Source: Paracoccaceae bacterium
GTDB lineage: Bacteria; Pseudomonadota; Alphaproteobacteria; Rhodobacterales; Rhodobacteraceae
NCBI GenBank assembly: GCA_018223125.1
Contig: JAAEZA010000006.1
Location: 44,026 to 108,025 of the forward strand
Length of the DNA stretch: 64,000 bases
Direction: 5' to 3'
The translations under genes and the position numbers were made by a program. The notes below the pieces were generated by a model. It worked only from the letters and a program-made list of their open reading frames with translations. It was not told where the DNA came from and did no database searches. Positions 1-9,102 of this stretch are shown in pieces. Each line of letters begins with the position of its first letter. Positions within the stretch are counted from its first letter, which is position 1.

Positions 1-237
1 ATCGCCAAAACCGGCGGTGTACACACTCTGTTGTCCCGTGACCGCAAGCAGTTGCAATCACTAAAAAGATTAACAAGTTTTAACCTAAAGGAACACAAAT
101 TCGACACATTGCTGCCGCTTTGCTACCAAAAATCGGTTCAACAGGCGCCGACTGTTTCCCGCATCCTGACAATGCTATTCTGGCTAGCAGATTGTTTTCA
201 ATAGAGGTCCAAGGTTTCGAATCAATTGCACCCGAAC
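1..237. other. Left-edge spacer, no gene recognised
   Basis: No open frame here resembles a known protein. One plus-strand frame is open from base 1 to about base 200, but it is not recognisable and has no visible start. The stretch 60-110 is AT-rich with the string TTAACAAGTTTTAACC, which could be promoter DNA for a gene beyond the left edge. I see nothing firm in it. Confidence 0.4.
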
Positions 238-265
238 AAAAAAGAAGGGGAGCTGTTGCCCCCCT
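238..265 (-). terminator. Rho-independent terminator of nrdJ
   Basis: Read on the minus strand, an 8-bp GC-rich stem (bases 265-258 pairing with 253-246, one G-U wobble) closes a four-base loop and is followed by TTCTTTTTT. It lies about 100 bp after the nrdJ stop. A second strong hairpin without a T-run (327-348, GGGGGACGG/CCGTCCCCC) lies between them and could stabilise the transcript end. Confidence 0.75.
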
Positions 266-360
266 CGAGTCGTTTATTCAGGCTTTTGATTTTCCGCTCG
301 ATCGGTTGCCTGCGCCTGAAGCCTTTGGGGGACGGCACGCCGTCCCCCTGTTCGTATATC

Positions 361-3300
361 CTAGCTGCACCCCGAGGTTGCACCGCAGGTGTTGCATTTC
401 ATACAGGTGCCGTTGCGCACCAGCGTGTAGTTTCCGCAATCCCCGCAGGCATCGCCCTCATAGCCCTGCATCTTGGCTTTCGCCCGGTCATCCATCTGAA
501 CGGGTGCTGCCGCAACTGCCGCCGGAGCAACCGGCGCTGCTGCTGCCGGTTCAGAGAAACCGCCACCCAGCGAAACGTCCCGCTGCGCAGAGCCGAACAA
601 TCCGGTCTGACTGCCCTGAAGCACCATCAGTTCCTGCGGCATCCGGTGCCGGTGATAGCCCGGAGACACAACCTGTTTCAGCATGGCAACCGCATCATCA
701 GACGCCGGACGCACGTTGCTGGTCCCTTCCTCCACGCCGCGGCCCAGATCGTCGAATGTAGTCCCTTTCGGTTTCACATGGGCCAGATCGGTACGGTCCA
801 GATAGGACACGGCCAGTTCGCGGAAGATGTAATCCAGAATAGAGGTCGCATTCTTGATGCTGTCATTGCCCTGCACCATACCGGCCGGTTCAAAGCGGGT
901 GAAGGTGAAGGCATCGACAAATTCGTCCAGCGGCACACCATATTGCAGCCCAACAGACACCGCGATGGCAAAGTTGTTCATCATGGCGCGGAAACCCGCC
1001 CCTTCCTTGTGCATGTCGATGAAAATCTCGCCCAGATTGCCGTCTTCGTATTCGCCGGTGCGCAGGTAAACCTTATGCCCGCCAACGGTGGCTTTCTGGG
1101 TATAGCCCTTGCGCCGTTCGGGCAGTTTGGCCCGCGCCTGTGCCACTTCCTTGATGATGACCTTCTCGACAATCTTTTCGGCCAGAACCTGCGCGCGCTC
1201 CCCTGCGGGGGCTTCGGCCAGTGTCTCTTCCAGATCCTCGTCATCCTCGATCAATGCTGCGGACAGCGGCTGGCTCAGTTTGGAGCCGTCACGGTAAAGC
1301 GCATTCGCCTTTACACCCAAAGACCAGCTCAGTTCATAGGCTTTCTGGCAATCCTCGATGGTCGCATCGTTTGGCATGTTGATCGTCTTGGAGATCGCAC
1401 CGGAGATAAACGACTGTGCCGCCGCCATCATGGTGATGTGACTGTCGACCGAGAGGAACCGTTTGCCGATTTTACCGCAAGGGTTGGCACAATCAAAGAC
1501 GGACAGATGCTCTGCCTTCAGGAAGGGCGCCCCTTCCAGTGTCATCGTCCCGCAAACGTGGTTGTTGGCGGCTTCGATCTGTTTCCTGCTAAAGCCAAGG
1601 TGAGTCAGCAGATCAAAGGACGGATCGTTCAGCTGGGCCTCGGGAATGCCAAGCGTGCCCGCGCAGAACTCGGTCCCGAGCGTCCACTGGTTGAACACAA
1701 AGCGGATGTCAAAGGCGGTCGGCAACGCGGCCTCTACCTTTTTCAGTTCTTCGGGACCAAAGCCGTGGCCCGTCAGAGAGGTGTGGTTGATGTCCGGTGC
1801 ATTGCCCATCGTGCCGTGCCCCACGGCGTAAGACACGATTTCTTCCACTTGCGATGTGGTATAGCCCAGCTTGACCAGCGCCGCCGGTACAGACTGGTTG
1901 ATGATCTTGAAGTAACCGCCACCGGCCAGTTTCTTGAACTTCACCAGCGCAAAGTCCGGCTCGATCCCTGTGGTGTCACAATCCATCACCAGACCGATGG
2001 TGCCGGTTGGTGCAATCACGGAAACCTGTGCGTTACGGTAGCCGTGTTTTTCGCCCAGTGCCACGGCTTCTTCCCAAACGGTCTTTGACAGGGCGGACAG
2101 GTCCTCATCAGGACAGTTGGCGTGATCCAGAGGAACCGGTTTCACATCCAGCCCTTCATAACCGTCTGTTGCCCCCTGGGCCGCACGGGCGTGGTTGCGC
2201 ATGACCCGCAGCATGTGATCGGCGTTTTTCGCGTGTCCGGGGAATGCGCCCAGTTCTTTGGCCATTTCCGCAGATGTGGCATAGGCCACCCCCGTCATAA
2301 CAGCAGTCAGCGCAGCACACATGGCGCGGCCTTCGTCAGAGTCATAAGAATAGCCCATGTTCATCAGCAAGCCACCGATATTGGCATAGCCCAGACCCAG
2401 CGTGCGGAATTTGTAGGACCGTTCTGCGATTTCCTTGGACGGGAATTGCGCCATCAGAACGCTGATTTCCAGCGTCATGGTCCACAGACGCGAGGCATGC
2501 ATGTAAGATGGTGCGTCGAATTTGCCATCTGTGTAGAACTTCAGCAGGTTCATAGAGGCAAGGTTACAGGCGGTGTCGTCAAGGAACATATATTCCGAAC
2601 AGGGGTTTGATCCGCGGATCAAACCGTCTTCGGGGCATGTGTGCCACTGGTTGATGGTGTCGTGATACTGAACACCCGGATCGGCACAGGCCCAAGCGGC
2701 ATGTCCGATGTCTTCCCACAGCTCCCGTGCGCTGACGGTTTCGGCCACTTCGCCATCGGTGCGGCGCAGCAATTCCCAAGGCTGGTCGTTTTCCACAGCG
2801 CTCAGGAAGGCGTTGGTGACACGGACCGAGTTGTTAGAGTTCTGCCCCGCGACTGTGCCGTAGGCTTCGCTATCCCAATCCGTGTCATAAGTGGGGAATT
2901 CGATGCTTTCAAATCCCTGCCGCGCATATTGCAGCACGCGGTTGATGTAGGTTTCCGGAATACGGGCCTTTTTGGCAGATTTGATCGCCCCTTTCAGACC
3001 GGCATTGGCTTTGGGATCAAACGCGCCCTCTTCGGAACCGTCCCAGGCCCGGATCGCGCCGAAAATCTCGTTCAGCTTGTCTTCGTGCATTTTGGAACCG
3101 GCAACGAGGGACGCAACCTTTTGTTCCTCGCGCACCTTCCAGTTGATGAAATCCTTGATGTCGGGGTGATCCATGTCGCAGATCACCATTTTGGCCGCAC
3201 GCCGTGTTGTGCCGCCCGATTTGATTGCGCCGGCGGCTCTGTCCCCGATCTTCAGAAAGGACATAAGTCCCGAGGATTTGCCGCCGCCGCCCAGTGGCTC

Positions 3301-4020
3301 GTTTGCACTTCGCAGGGAGGAGAAGTTAGTACCCGTGCCAGAGCCGTATTTGAACAACCGCGCTTCACGGACCCAAAGATCCATGATCCCGCCGTCGTTC
3401 ACCAGATCGTCCGATACGGACTGGATGAAACAGGCATGGGGTTGCGGATGTTCATATGCTGACTTCGACTTGGTCAGCTTGCCGGTCTTGTAATCTACAT
3501 AATGGTGCCCCTGGCTTGGACCATCAATGCCATAGGCCCAGTGCAGACCGGTGTTAAACCATTGCGGAGAGTTTGGTGCGGCCATCTGGTTGGCCAGCAT
3601 GAAACGCATTTCGTCGTAATAGGCGCGCGCGTCCGCTTCCGTATCGAACATGCCGCCCTTCCAGCCCCAATAGGCCCAGGCGCCCGCAAGCCGGTCGAAT
3701 ACCTGTTTGGCCGAGGTTTCGCCGTCATAGGCGCCAGCGGTTTTTGCCGCTGCATCCGTCGCCGGAACAGAGCGCCACAGAAATTCCGGTACGCCCTTTT
3801 CCTTCACCTTTTCCAGCTTGGCTGCAACGCCCGCCTTGCGGAAATACTTTTGTGCGATCACATCCGCCGCCACCTGGCTCCAGTTTTGGGGAACCTCCAC
3901 AGCATCCAGTGCAAAGACAACGGTCCCGTCAGGGTTCCGGATTTCCGAAGTTGTCGTATGGAACGCGATGTCCGCGTAAGCGTCCTGGTTTTCTTTGGTG
4001 AATCGACGGTCGATCTTCAT
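361..4020 (-). CDS. nrdJ: Vitamin B12-dependent (class II) ribonucleotide reductase
   Basis: Reduces ribonucleotides to deoxyribonucleotides using adenosylcobalamin, independently of oxygen. The 1219-residue product shows the alphaproteobacterial NrdJ pattern: an N-terminal region beginning [10 protein letters not shown], the [15 protein letters not shown] active-site segment near residue 477, a second cysteine motif FCAGTLG, an Ala/Pro-rich linker near the end, and a C-terminal zinc-ribbon-like tail with repeated CxxC ([15 protein letters not shown]) ending GCS. The tail probably carries the shuttle cysteines that re-reduce the active site. The frame stays open 16 codons further upstream, but MKIDRRF matches the family start and follows GGGGCAG. 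No small NrdB-type radical subunit is nearby, as expected for class II. Candidate NrdR boxes lie 108-155 bp upstream. Identification is secure. Confidence 0.96.
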   Translation of the reverse strand: MKIDRRFTKENQDAYADIAFHTTTSEIRNPDGTVVFALDAVEVPQNWSQVAADVIAQKYFRKAGVAAKLEKVKEKGVPEFLWRSVPATDAAAKTAGAYDGETSAKQVFDRLAGAWAYWGWKGGMFDTEADARAYYDEMRFMLANQMAAPNSPQWFNTGLHWAYGIDGPSQGHHYVDYKTGKLTKSKSAYEHPQPHACFIQSVSDDLVNDGGIMDLWVREARLFKYGSGTGTNFSSLRSANEPLGGGGKSSGLMSFLKIGDRAAGAIKSGGTTRRAAKMVICDMDHPDIKDFINWKVREEQKVASLVAGSKMHEDKLNEIFGAIRAWDGSEEGAFDPKANAGLKGAIKSAKKARIPETYINRVLQYARQGFESIEFPTYDTDWDSEAYGTVAGQNSNNSVRVTNAFLSAVENDQPWELLRRTDGEVAETVSARELWEDIGHAAWACADPGVQYHDTINQWHTCPEDGLIRGSNPCSEYMFLDDTACNLASMNLLKFYTDGKFDAPSYMHASRLWTMTLEISVLMAQFPSKEIAERSYKFRTLGLGYANIGGLLMNMGYSYDSDEGRAMCAALTAVMTGVAYATSAEMAKELGAFPGHAKNADHMLRVMRNHARAAQGATDGYEGLDVKPVPLDHANCPDEDLSALSKTVWEEAVALGEKHGYRNAQVSVIAPTGTIGLVMDCDTTGIEPDFALVKFKKLAGGGYFKIINQSVPAALVKLGYTTSQVEEIVSYAVGHGTMGNAPDINHTSLTGHGFGPEELKKVEAALPTAFDIRFVFNQWTLGTEFCAGTLGIPEAQLNDPSFDLLTHLGFSRKQIEAANNHVCGTMTLEGAPFLKAEHLSVFDCANPCGKIGKRFLSVDSHITMMAAAQSFISGAISKTINMPNDATIEDCQKAYELSWSLGVKANALYRDGSKLSQPLSAALIEDDEDLEETLAEAPAGERAQVLAEKIVEKVIIKEVAQARAKLPERRKGYTQKATVGGHKVYLRTGEYEDGNLGEIFIDMHKEGAGFRAMMNNFAIAVSVGLQYGVPLDEFVDAFTFTRFEPAGMVQGNDSIKNATSILDYIFRELAVSYLDRTDLAHVKPKGTTFDDLGRGVEEGTSNVRPASDDAVAMLKQVVSPGYHRHRMPQELMVLQGSQTGLFGSAQRDVSLGGGFSEPAAAAPVAPAAVAAAPVQMDDRAKAKMQGYEGDACGDCGNYTLVRNGTCMKCNTCGATSGCS

Positions 4021-4522
4021 TTCTGCCCCTAAGCGTATCTTGTCGTTAAAACGTAATCGGAAAGGCAAAGGCCCTCCCCAAATGTCTCTGCTACCGATTA
4101 CTGCACAAATTCAGCCCCTATGATGCGCCACAAAATGTAGTGGTGTCTTCGGAACGTCCACACAAACTGTACGATGCTCGGGAATCCGTCAACCAAACTT
4201 TTTCGAAATTTGCGGGAATTTTATGTTGACTGTGCAGTTGCTGATTCACCGCTGTTACGCACTTGAATCATTGCTTCGCACGCGCCCTTGGATAACCGCG
4301 CCGGAACAAAGGAAAAATCAGAATCCCGTTCGCAGGCACCGGCTTGTTCAACGCAGAATCAACCCTGAGGCGAAAATACCACAAGAGAAGACACCCAAGA
4401 CAATCGGATATGCAAATACCGTTTCAAGTCACAAGGTAACGCAACGCCAATTTTATTCCCGGTCAGCTACAACGCCATCGCGACAGATCGAATCCGACCG
4501 GGCGAAAAGGACAGCAGAACGC
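4021..4522. other. nrdJ upstream region / spacer to tRNA-Pro
   Basis: About 500 bp without a convincing gene. The part next to nrdJ holds the candidate NrdR boxes. The remainder (about 4200-4520) has only short open frames with no ribosome binding site, no family resemblance and a stop-rich minus strand. I see no cobalamin riboswitch consensus. Confidence 0.5.
4128..4175 (-). promoter_or_regulatory. Candidate pair of NrdR boxes upstream of nrdJ
   Basis: The 16-mer at 4128-4143, CCACAAAATGTAGTGG, matches about 12 of 16 positions of the published NrdR box (acaCwAtATaTwGtgt), including the conserved CnA and TnG halves. A weaker partner at 4160-4175 (ACACAAACTGTACGAT) has one good half. The two start 32 bp apart, the spacing of about three helical turns usual for tandem NrdR boxes. 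NrdR is the ATP/dATP-sensing repressor of ribonucleotide reductase genes. The match and spacing are seen; binding is inferred. Confidence 0.5.
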
Positions 4523-4561
4523 AAAATCCCGACCGCCAGAGATAGATGTCTCCGGCGGGTC
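4523..4561 (-). terminator. Terminator-like hairpin after tRNA-Pro
   Basis: On the minus strand, GACCCGCCGGAGA pairs with TCTCTGGCGGTC across a six-base loop (about 12 bp, one bulge, one G-U), followed by GGGATTTTGC. It begins about 30 bp beyond the tRNA 3' end, which is the expected place for termination of a single tRNA transcript. Confidence 0.55.
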
Positions 4562-4589
4562 GTCACAATATGCATGTGGGGGATTTTAC

Positions 4590-4666
4590 TGGTCGGGGCG
4601 GCGAGATTCGAACTCACGACCCCCTGTACCCAAAACAGGTGCGCTACCAGACTGCGCCACGCCCCG
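4590..4666 (-). tRNA. tRNA-Pro (anticodon UGG)
   Basis: The minus-strand 77-mer folds as a standard tRNA. Acceptor arms are CGGGGCG and CGCCCCG, followed by discriminator A and an encoded CCA. The D-arm contains GGTAGCGC and the T-loop GTTCGAATC. The anticodon stem CCTGT/ACAGG encloses TTTGGGT, so the anticodon is TGG, reading proline codons. It is flanked by no other tRNA and followed by a hairpin terminator. Confidence 0.97.
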
Positions 4667-4739
4667 ATCCAGTGAGATGCGATTTACACTGGCCTATCAG
4701 GATTGAAAACCCCAAAAATGAAGTGTTTTGGATTCAGTT

Positions 4740-5237
4740 TCAATTACAGGGCCAGATCGGGTCTGTTTCGGCAAAAGCAGGGTGACGCATCTCTGCCCCG
4801 ACAGGCAGACCAAGCTTGGATGACAAGCCACCGTTCACCTCAAGCACAGCAAGGATATCGTCGCCTCCGGGAATGCTTTCCAAGCTGCCGGGTACGGCAT
4901 TTTCATGGATGTTCTGCACAACACCGTGACGGTCCAGAAAAACCATGTCGAGCGGAATAAGCGTGTTTTTCATCCAGAAGGAAACGCTTAGCGGTTTTTC
5001 GTAGATGAAAAGCATCCCGCCATATCGCGGCAGGGATTCGCGAAACATCAAACCACGGGCGCGATCTTCGAATGTTTCGGCAATTTCAACTTTAAACCGG
5101 ACAGAACCACCATCCCAGCGCAAATCCACGGCATCCCGTTCGCACGCGGCCTGTGCTGCGCCTGCTACGCATAAAAATACAATGAGAGCAGCTTTAAGCG
5201 TCCTGTGTCGCTTCGTAATCCCACGCGCGCACTTCAA
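4740..5237 (-). CDS. DUF192 family exported protein
   Basis: A DUF192 protein of unknown biochemical function. The core shows the family signature: VEIAETFEDRARGLMFRESL, then GGMLFIY, FWMKNTLIPLDMVFLD and a C-terminal VLEVNGG plus LGLPVGAEM. A signal peptide (hydrophobic ALIVFLCVAGAAQA) precedes the mature ACERD, so it is probably periplasmic. No ATG fits just before the signal; a TTG at 5237 gives a 165-residue protein with a basic n-region, whereas the upstream ATG at 5312 would add an unlikely 25 residues. The start region lies inside the end of the upstream cold-shock gene, so the two are co-transcribed and probably translationally coupled. The exact start is uncertain. Confidence 0.85.
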   Translation of the reverse strand: MKCARGITKRHRTLKAALIVFLCVAGAAQAACERDAVDLRWDGGSVRFKVEIAETFEDRARGLMFRESLPRYGGMLFIYEKPLSVSFWMKNTLIPLDMVFLDRHGVVQNIHENAVPGSLESIPGGDDILAVLEVNGGLSSKLGLPVGAEMRHPAFAETDPIWPCN

Positions 5238-5712
5238 TCGCCATGCGGCCGCGCGGCCCCTGAGCGGTGCGCACACAAATTGCTTCACCCTGCGCCAGTT
5301 CTGCCAATCCATAAGCCCTCAAAACCTCCATATGGACAAACACATCCTCTGTGCTGCCAAAGAGGTTAACAAAACCAAAGCCTTTTACTTTGTCAAACCA
5401 CTTTACCCGTGAAGGGGTCAAAGGTTCGTCAGATTGCAGGCTGGACAAATCAATCCCCAGTTCCGGCACACCGCGCAAAACCACAGAGCTTTCGGCGTCA
5501 GGCAAATCCAGTTGCAGGATGTCTACCGCCTGCAAGCCCCGTGCGCTCTCGGCAACTTCAACATTGATCCGCGTGCCCTCTACGACTGAGCTGTGACCGT
5601 GATTACGCAAAACATTCGCATGCAACAGAATATCGCGCCCGCCTTCATCATCGGTAATGAAGCCAAAGCCTTTGGTGCTATCGAACCATTTCACGTTGCC
5701 GGTTTTAATCAA
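5194..5712 (-). CDS. Two-domain cold-shock (CSD) protein
   Basis: A nucleic-acid-binding protein with two cold-shock domains in 172 residues. The first is at about residues 4-65 (VKWFDSTKGFGFI, then DILLHANVL) and the second at about 103-168 (VKWFDKVKGFGFV, then DVFVHMEVL). Both keep the RNP1-like KGFGF motif; the RNP2 segment is DILLHA or DVFVHM. Duplicated CSD proteins of this length are common in Rhodobacterales. They are expected to bind single-stranded RNA or DNA and to act as RNA chaperones in the cytoplasm. The start is TTG, preceded at nine bases by GGAG. It is the first gene of a unit with the overlapping DUF192 gene, and a sigma70-type promoter can be drawn just upstream. Confidence 0.92.
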   Translation of the reverse strand: MIKTGNVKWFDSTKGFGFITDDEGGRDILLHANVLRNHGHSSVVEGTRINVEVAESARGLQAVDILQLDLPDAESSVVLRGVPELGIDLSSLQSDEPLTPSRVKWFDKVKGFGFVNLFGSTEDVFVHMEVLRAYGLAELAQGEAICVRTAQGPRGRMAIEVRAWDYEATQDA

Positions 5713-5739
5713 GATTATTCACTCCACCATCTGTTGAGT

Positions 5740-5767
5740 ATTTTAGGTCAAAGTGGCTCAAACTCAA
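5740..5767 (-). promoter_or_regulatory. Candidate sigma70 promoter of the cold-shock gene
   Basis: On the minus strand TTGAGT (5767-5762) and TAAAAT (5745-5740) are separated by 16 bp. Transcription would begin near 5733, leaving a leader of about 20 bases that contains the GGAG ribosome binding site. Confidence 0.4.
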
Positions 5768-5857
5768 GAAAATAAGACCTTCCGTCCCTTCCTCCACGCT
5801 CACCCTCTCAACAGAACTCCCATCTTTTCGTGCATTTCGCCTTTAAAAGTTGACCTG

Positions 5858-6481
5858 TCAAGGATTGAGTCTGCTTACGGCCCATTGCGTTTCTTCTTCT
5901 GTTTTACGCCACACAAACCTGTCGTGCAGCCGGTCGGCGCCATCACACCAGAATTCTATTTCTACAGGTTTGATCCGGAACCCGCCCCAGAACGGGGGGC
6001 GTTCGGGATTGTCGCCCAGCTTTTCAGTCAGCTCTGCTGCCCTATTTACCAAAGTCTGGCGATTGTCCAGTGGCGAAGACTGGTCACTTGCCCAGGCCCC
6101 GATCCGGCTGAATACCGAACGGCTCAGGAAATAGGCGTCCGAGTCCGCTTCCGAAACAGTCGAAACAGCCCCGCGCACACGGATCTGGCGACGCAGGCTT
6201 TTCCAGTGCATCACAAAAGCGGCCTTGCCCGAACCGGTCAACTCTGCCGCTTTGGCACTGGTGTAATTGGTAAAGAAAACGAAACTGTCAGACTGGATTT
6301 CTTTCAAGAGCACCATACGGACATTGGGCAATCCGGTTTCATCCACAGTTGCAAGCGCCACGGCGTTCGGATCGTTTACTTCGGTTTCGCCCGCCTCTGA
6401 CAACCAGTTGCGTGCGATTTCGAACGGGTCATCTCCTGCGAATAGCCCCTGCCTGTCCGACGATAAGTCGTTGGGTTTCAT
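5858..6481 (-). CDS. pdxH: Pyridoxamine 5'-phosphate oxidase
   Basis: FMN enzyme that oxidises pyridoxamine or pyridoxine 5'-phosphate to pyridoxal 5'-phosphate, the last step of B6 salvage and synthesis. The 207-residue product has the family hallmarks: [53 protein letters not shown] for FMN binding, and the C-terminal [11 protein letters not shown]...[17 protein letters not shown]. The start MKPNDLSSD was chosen because it gives the usual length; the open frame continues 67 codons upstream without similarity. It is transcribed away from fabI across a 244-bp shared upstream region. Confidence 0.96.
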   Translation of the reverse strand: MKPNDLSSDRQGLFAGDDPFEIARNWLSEAGETEVNDPNAVALATVDETGLPNVRMVLLKEIQSDSFVFFTNYTSAKAAELTGSGKAAFVMHWKSLRRQIRVRGAVSTVSEADSDAYFLSRSVFSRIGAWASDQSSPLDNRQTLVNRAAELTEKLGDNPERPPFWGGFRIKPVEIEFWCDGADRLHDRFVWRKTEEETQWAVSRLNP

Positions 6482-6626
6482 GTAATCAAAGCCTGTCTTT
6501 TCGTGCCGTTCCCGGTCGGCCTTCCCACCCCACAATATTTTTACTTGCAAAGCAAGTGCCTGAATCCCCGAAGATTCCCGCCCGCCTGCAAAAAAGGGGC
6601 AGCGTTTTTCTGAAAACGATAACCAG

Positions 6627-6676
6627 GCCCCCCGCAGACCGCCAAGTGTCTGAAACCCCAGACTTGCGGCGGGGCC
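6627..6676 (+). promoter_or_regulatory. Strong imperfect hairpin upstream of fabI
   Basis: GGCCCC (6627-6632) pairs with GGGGCC (6671-6676). Inside it CCGCCAAGTGTCTG (6639-6652) pairs with CAGACTTGCGG (6659-6669) around two single-base bulges. It ends 50 bp before the fabI start and has no T-run, so it may be a leader structure or a protein-binding site rather than a terminator. Its role is unknown. Confidence 0.35.
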
Positions 6677-6725
6677 AGCCATGGATTAAATGTGGTTGAC
6701 CGCAATACCTGCAAGGAACAAGGCA

Positions 6726-7544
6726 ATGACTTCTGGAATAATGCAAGGCAAACGGGGCCTGATCATGGGCGTCGCAAACGACAAATCAATTGCATGGGGC
6801 ATTGCGAAAGCCTGCCACGAACAAGGCGCAGAACTGGCGTTTTCATATCAGGGCGAAGCCTTGGGCAAACGGGTCAAACCGCTGGCCGCAAGCGTCGGCT
6901 CTGATATGGTGCTGGAATGTGATGTGACCAACAGTGCTTCAATGGATGCACTGTTCACCACGCTTCAGGACAAATGGGGCAAGCTGGATTTCGTGGTTCA
7001 CGCCATCGGCTTTTCCGACAAGAACGAATTGCGCGGCCGTTATGTAGACACAAGTGCTGAAAACTTCCGCATGACGATGGATATTTCCGTCTATTCCTTC
7101 ACCGCCGTTGCCCAGCGCGCCGAACAACTGATGCCCGATGGCGGCGCCCTGCTGACGCTGACATATTACGGCGCCGAAATGGTGATGCCCCACTACAATG
7201 TTATGGGGATTGCCAAGGCCGGTCTGGAAGCCTCGGTTAAATATCTCGCCATGGACCTTGGCCCGAAGAATATCCGCGTGAATGCGCTGTCGGCCGGTCC
7301 GATCAAAACGCTGGCGGCCTCTGGCATCGGTGATTTCCGCTACATCCTGAAATGGAACGAGCTGAACTCTCCGCTGCGCCGCAATGTAACTACGGATGAT
7401 GTGGGCAAATCCGGCATGTACCTGTGTTCTGATCTGGCTTCGGGTGTAACGGGTGAAAACCACCACGTGGATGCGGGGTATCATGTTGTCGGGATGAAGG
7501 CCGAAGACGCACCGGATATTGATGTGGTCACAGGGCGCAAGTAA
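6726..7544 (+). CDS. fabI: Enoyl-ACP reductase (NADH), FabI type
   Basis: Catalyses the last reduction of each fatty-acid elongation cycle. The 272-residue protein has the FabI form of the SDR fold: GVANDKSIAWGIAKA at the nucleotide site, HAIGFSD, and the active-site pair in TYYGAEMVMPHYNVMGIAKAGLE with the Y-x6-K spacing typical of enoyl reductases. It ends with the usual SGVTGENHHVDAGYH. The start MTSGIMQGKRG at 6726 follows AAGGAAC; an internal ATG five codons later is an alternative. A 7-bp inverted repeat (7532-7538 with 7546-7552) straddles the stop codon. This family is the target of triclosan-type inhibitors. Confidence 0.95.
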   Translation: MTSGIMQGKRGLIMGVANDKSIAWGIAKACHEQGAELAFSYQGEALGKRVKPLAASVGSDMVLECDVTNSASMDALFTTLQDKWGKLDFVVHAIGFSDKNELRGRYVDTSAENFRMTMDISVYSFTAVAQRAEQLMPDGGALLTLTYYGAEMVMPHYNVMGIAKAGLEASVKYLAMDLGPKNIRVNALSAGPIKTLAASGIGDFRYILKWNELNSPLRRNVTTDDVGKSGMYLCSDLASGVTGENHHVDAGYHVVGMKAEDAPDIDVVTGRK

Positions 7545-7615
7545 CGCGCCCTGACCAACGAAAACACTGGCGTTTCGATTGTTGCCGGGCTTCGGTCGAA
7601 ACGCTTTAACGGGGC

Positions 7616-8359
7616 TTAAACCTCGTCAAATCCCTGATAGAAACGGTTCCATGTCGGCGAGATCAGTATCTCGTTCACACAGACGTGTGCGGGCATTTCC
7701 GCCACATAGCGCACGGTTTGGGCCAGATCGTCCACCTGCAACATCCGATCCATTTCGGCCTGAGACGGCGGCACCGGACGGTCTTTGAGAATATCGGTAG
7801 CGATTTCTCCGGGCATGATCACGGTAGAGCGGATCCCGTTACCCCCTTCTTCGCAGTTGATTGTCTCGCTCAGCGCGACGACCGCGTGTTTGGTGGCGGT
7901 ATAGGCCGCACCTGTCAGGCGCCCAACGTGGCGGCCCGCCCAACTGGACACGATCACCACCAGACCGTCACCGCGCGCCCGCATCTGTGGCAGCACAGCA
8001 TGGATCGGGTAGTAGACACCGTTCAGATTGACATTAACCACCTTGTCCCAATCGCCGCTCCCAAGTTTATCCAAAGACCGGTTCGGCACATTCAGTCCGG
8101 CGCTGGCGAGCAGAATATCGACGCGACCGATGTCGGCAGCGGCCTGTTCAACAGCCTTGGCGTCCGCCATATCCACTGCAACGGCACTGGCCTTGCCACC
8201 TTTGGCAGTGATCTGTGCGACCACTTCTTCGAGCTTGTTGGCACGGCGGCCCGATACAATCACTTCTGCGCCCCGTCCGGCCAGTAACAAGGCCGATCCG
8301 GCGCCGATTCCGGTTCCCCCGCCAGTAATCCAGACCCGTTTTCCCGCAATTGATGACAT
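7616..8359 (-). CDS. SDR family NAD(P)-dependent oxidoreductase
   Basis: A classical short-chain dehydrogenase of 247 residues: TGGGTGIGAGSA for cofactor binding, LASAGLN, active-site serine in IVSSWAGRHVG and YTATKHAV with the YxxxK pair. The substrate cannot be told from sequence; annotations of close relatives vary and none is assumed here. The start MSSIAGKR is preceded by AGGAGG, a strong ribosome binding site. It lies downstream of edd-eda on the same strand with an 83-bp gap, so it may be read through from that operon, and converges on fabI. Confidence 0.88.
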   Translation of the reverse strand: MSSIAGKRVWITGGGTGIGAGSALLLAGRGAEVIVSGRRANKLEEVVAQITAKGGKASAVAVDMADAKAVEQAAADIGRVDILLASAGLNVPNRSLDKLGSGDWDKVVNVNLNGVYYPIHAVLPQMRARGDGLVVIVSSWAGRHVGRLTGAAYTATKHAVVALSETINCEEGGNGIRSTVIMPGEIATDILKDRPVPPSQAEMDRMLQVDDLAQTVRYVAEMPAHVCVNEILISPTWNRFYQGFDEV

Positions 8360-8442
8360 GACACTTCCTCCTGCTAAACGTTCCATTTGCAGGATGGGCA
8401 GACCCGTGGAGAAAGTAAAATTCTATTCTGCCGAACCCTACG

Positions 8443-9099
8443 TCAGTTAGATCCGCCAAGCTTTGTGCAAGCAGTCTTCGCCAGATCGGTAATCCGCTCC
8501 CAATCGCCGCTTGTCACAGCATCTTTGGGCGCAACCCAGCTTCCACCGACACACACAACATTGGGCAGCTTCAGATAACTGCCTGCATTGTCCAACGACA
8601 CACCTCCGGTAGGACAGAATGTAATCTGTGGCAGGGGTGACGCCAGAGAGCCGAGCGCCTTGGCCCCGCCTGCGGCCTCTGCCGGAAAGAACTTCTGCGT
8701 GGTATAGCCCCGCTCCAAAAGGCGCATCGCCTCGGTTGCTGTGGCAGCCCCGGCCAGCAGCGGCAGGCCTTCGGCTTCGCAGGCGTCGATCAGGGCGTCG
8801 GTGGCACCGGGGGATACGCCGAATTTTGCACCGGCCGCTTTTGCGTTTTTCACGTCTTGCGCGGTCAGCAGGGTTCCTGCCCCCACGATCCCGCCTTCGA
8901 CCGCGGCCATTGCCGCGATCACATCCAGCGCCGCTTTGGTGCGCAGCGTGACTTCCAGAACTGGCAGCCCGCCCGTCACCAGTGCCTGACCGAGCGCGGC
9001 GGCTGTGTCCGCAGATTCCACCAGCAGCACAGGAATAACCGGCGCGGTTTTGCAAATCTCAAGCGTTTGTGCGCTCGCGGTTTTTGCGTCTATTGTCAT
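8443..9099 (-). CDS. eda: 2-dehydro-3-deoxyphosphogluconate (KDPG) aldolase
   Basis: Splits KDPG into pyruvate and glyceraldehyde 3-phosphate, the second specific step of the Entner-Doudoroff pathway. The 218-residue protein shows the class I aldolase pattern: PVIPVLLV, LEVTLRTKAAL carrying the base glutamate, VGAGTLL, GVSPGATD, and the Schiff-base lysine in YTTQKFFPAEAAGG, followed by FCPTGGV. It begins three bases after the edd stop, so the two are one operon. Confidence 0.96.
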   Translation of the reverse strand: MTIDAKTASAQTLEICKTAPVIPVLLVESADTAAALGQALVTGGLPVLEVTLRTKAALDVIAAMAAVEGGIVGAGTLLTAQDVKNAKAAGAKFGVSPGATDALIDACEAEGLPLLAGAATATEAMRLLERGYTTQKFFPAEAAGGAKALGSLASPLPQITFCPTGGVSLDNAGSYLKLPNVVCVGGSWVAPKDAVTSGDWERITDLAKTACTKLGGSN

Positions 9100-9102
9100 G
9101 GC

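Noticed and set aside
70..96. CtrA-like TTAA...TTAA pair near the left edge
   Set aside because: Spacing between the TTAA halves is six bases, not the seven of the CtrA consensus, and no gene is assigned downstream.
1..200. Open frame running in from the left edge
   Set aside because: No recognisable domain, no codon bias like its neighbours and an AT-rich middle; probably spacer.
226..2088. Long plus-strand open frame across nrdJ
   Set aside because: It is the reverse frame of nrdJ, which has secure motifs. The translation is rich in His/Arg/Gln without any family pattern, as is usual for shadows of GC-rich genes.
4021..4230. Possible cobalamin riboswitch before nrdJ
   Set aside because: No B12-box-like string or matching stem set was seen, and such riboswitches normally control B12-independent isoenzymes or B12 synthesis and uptake genes.
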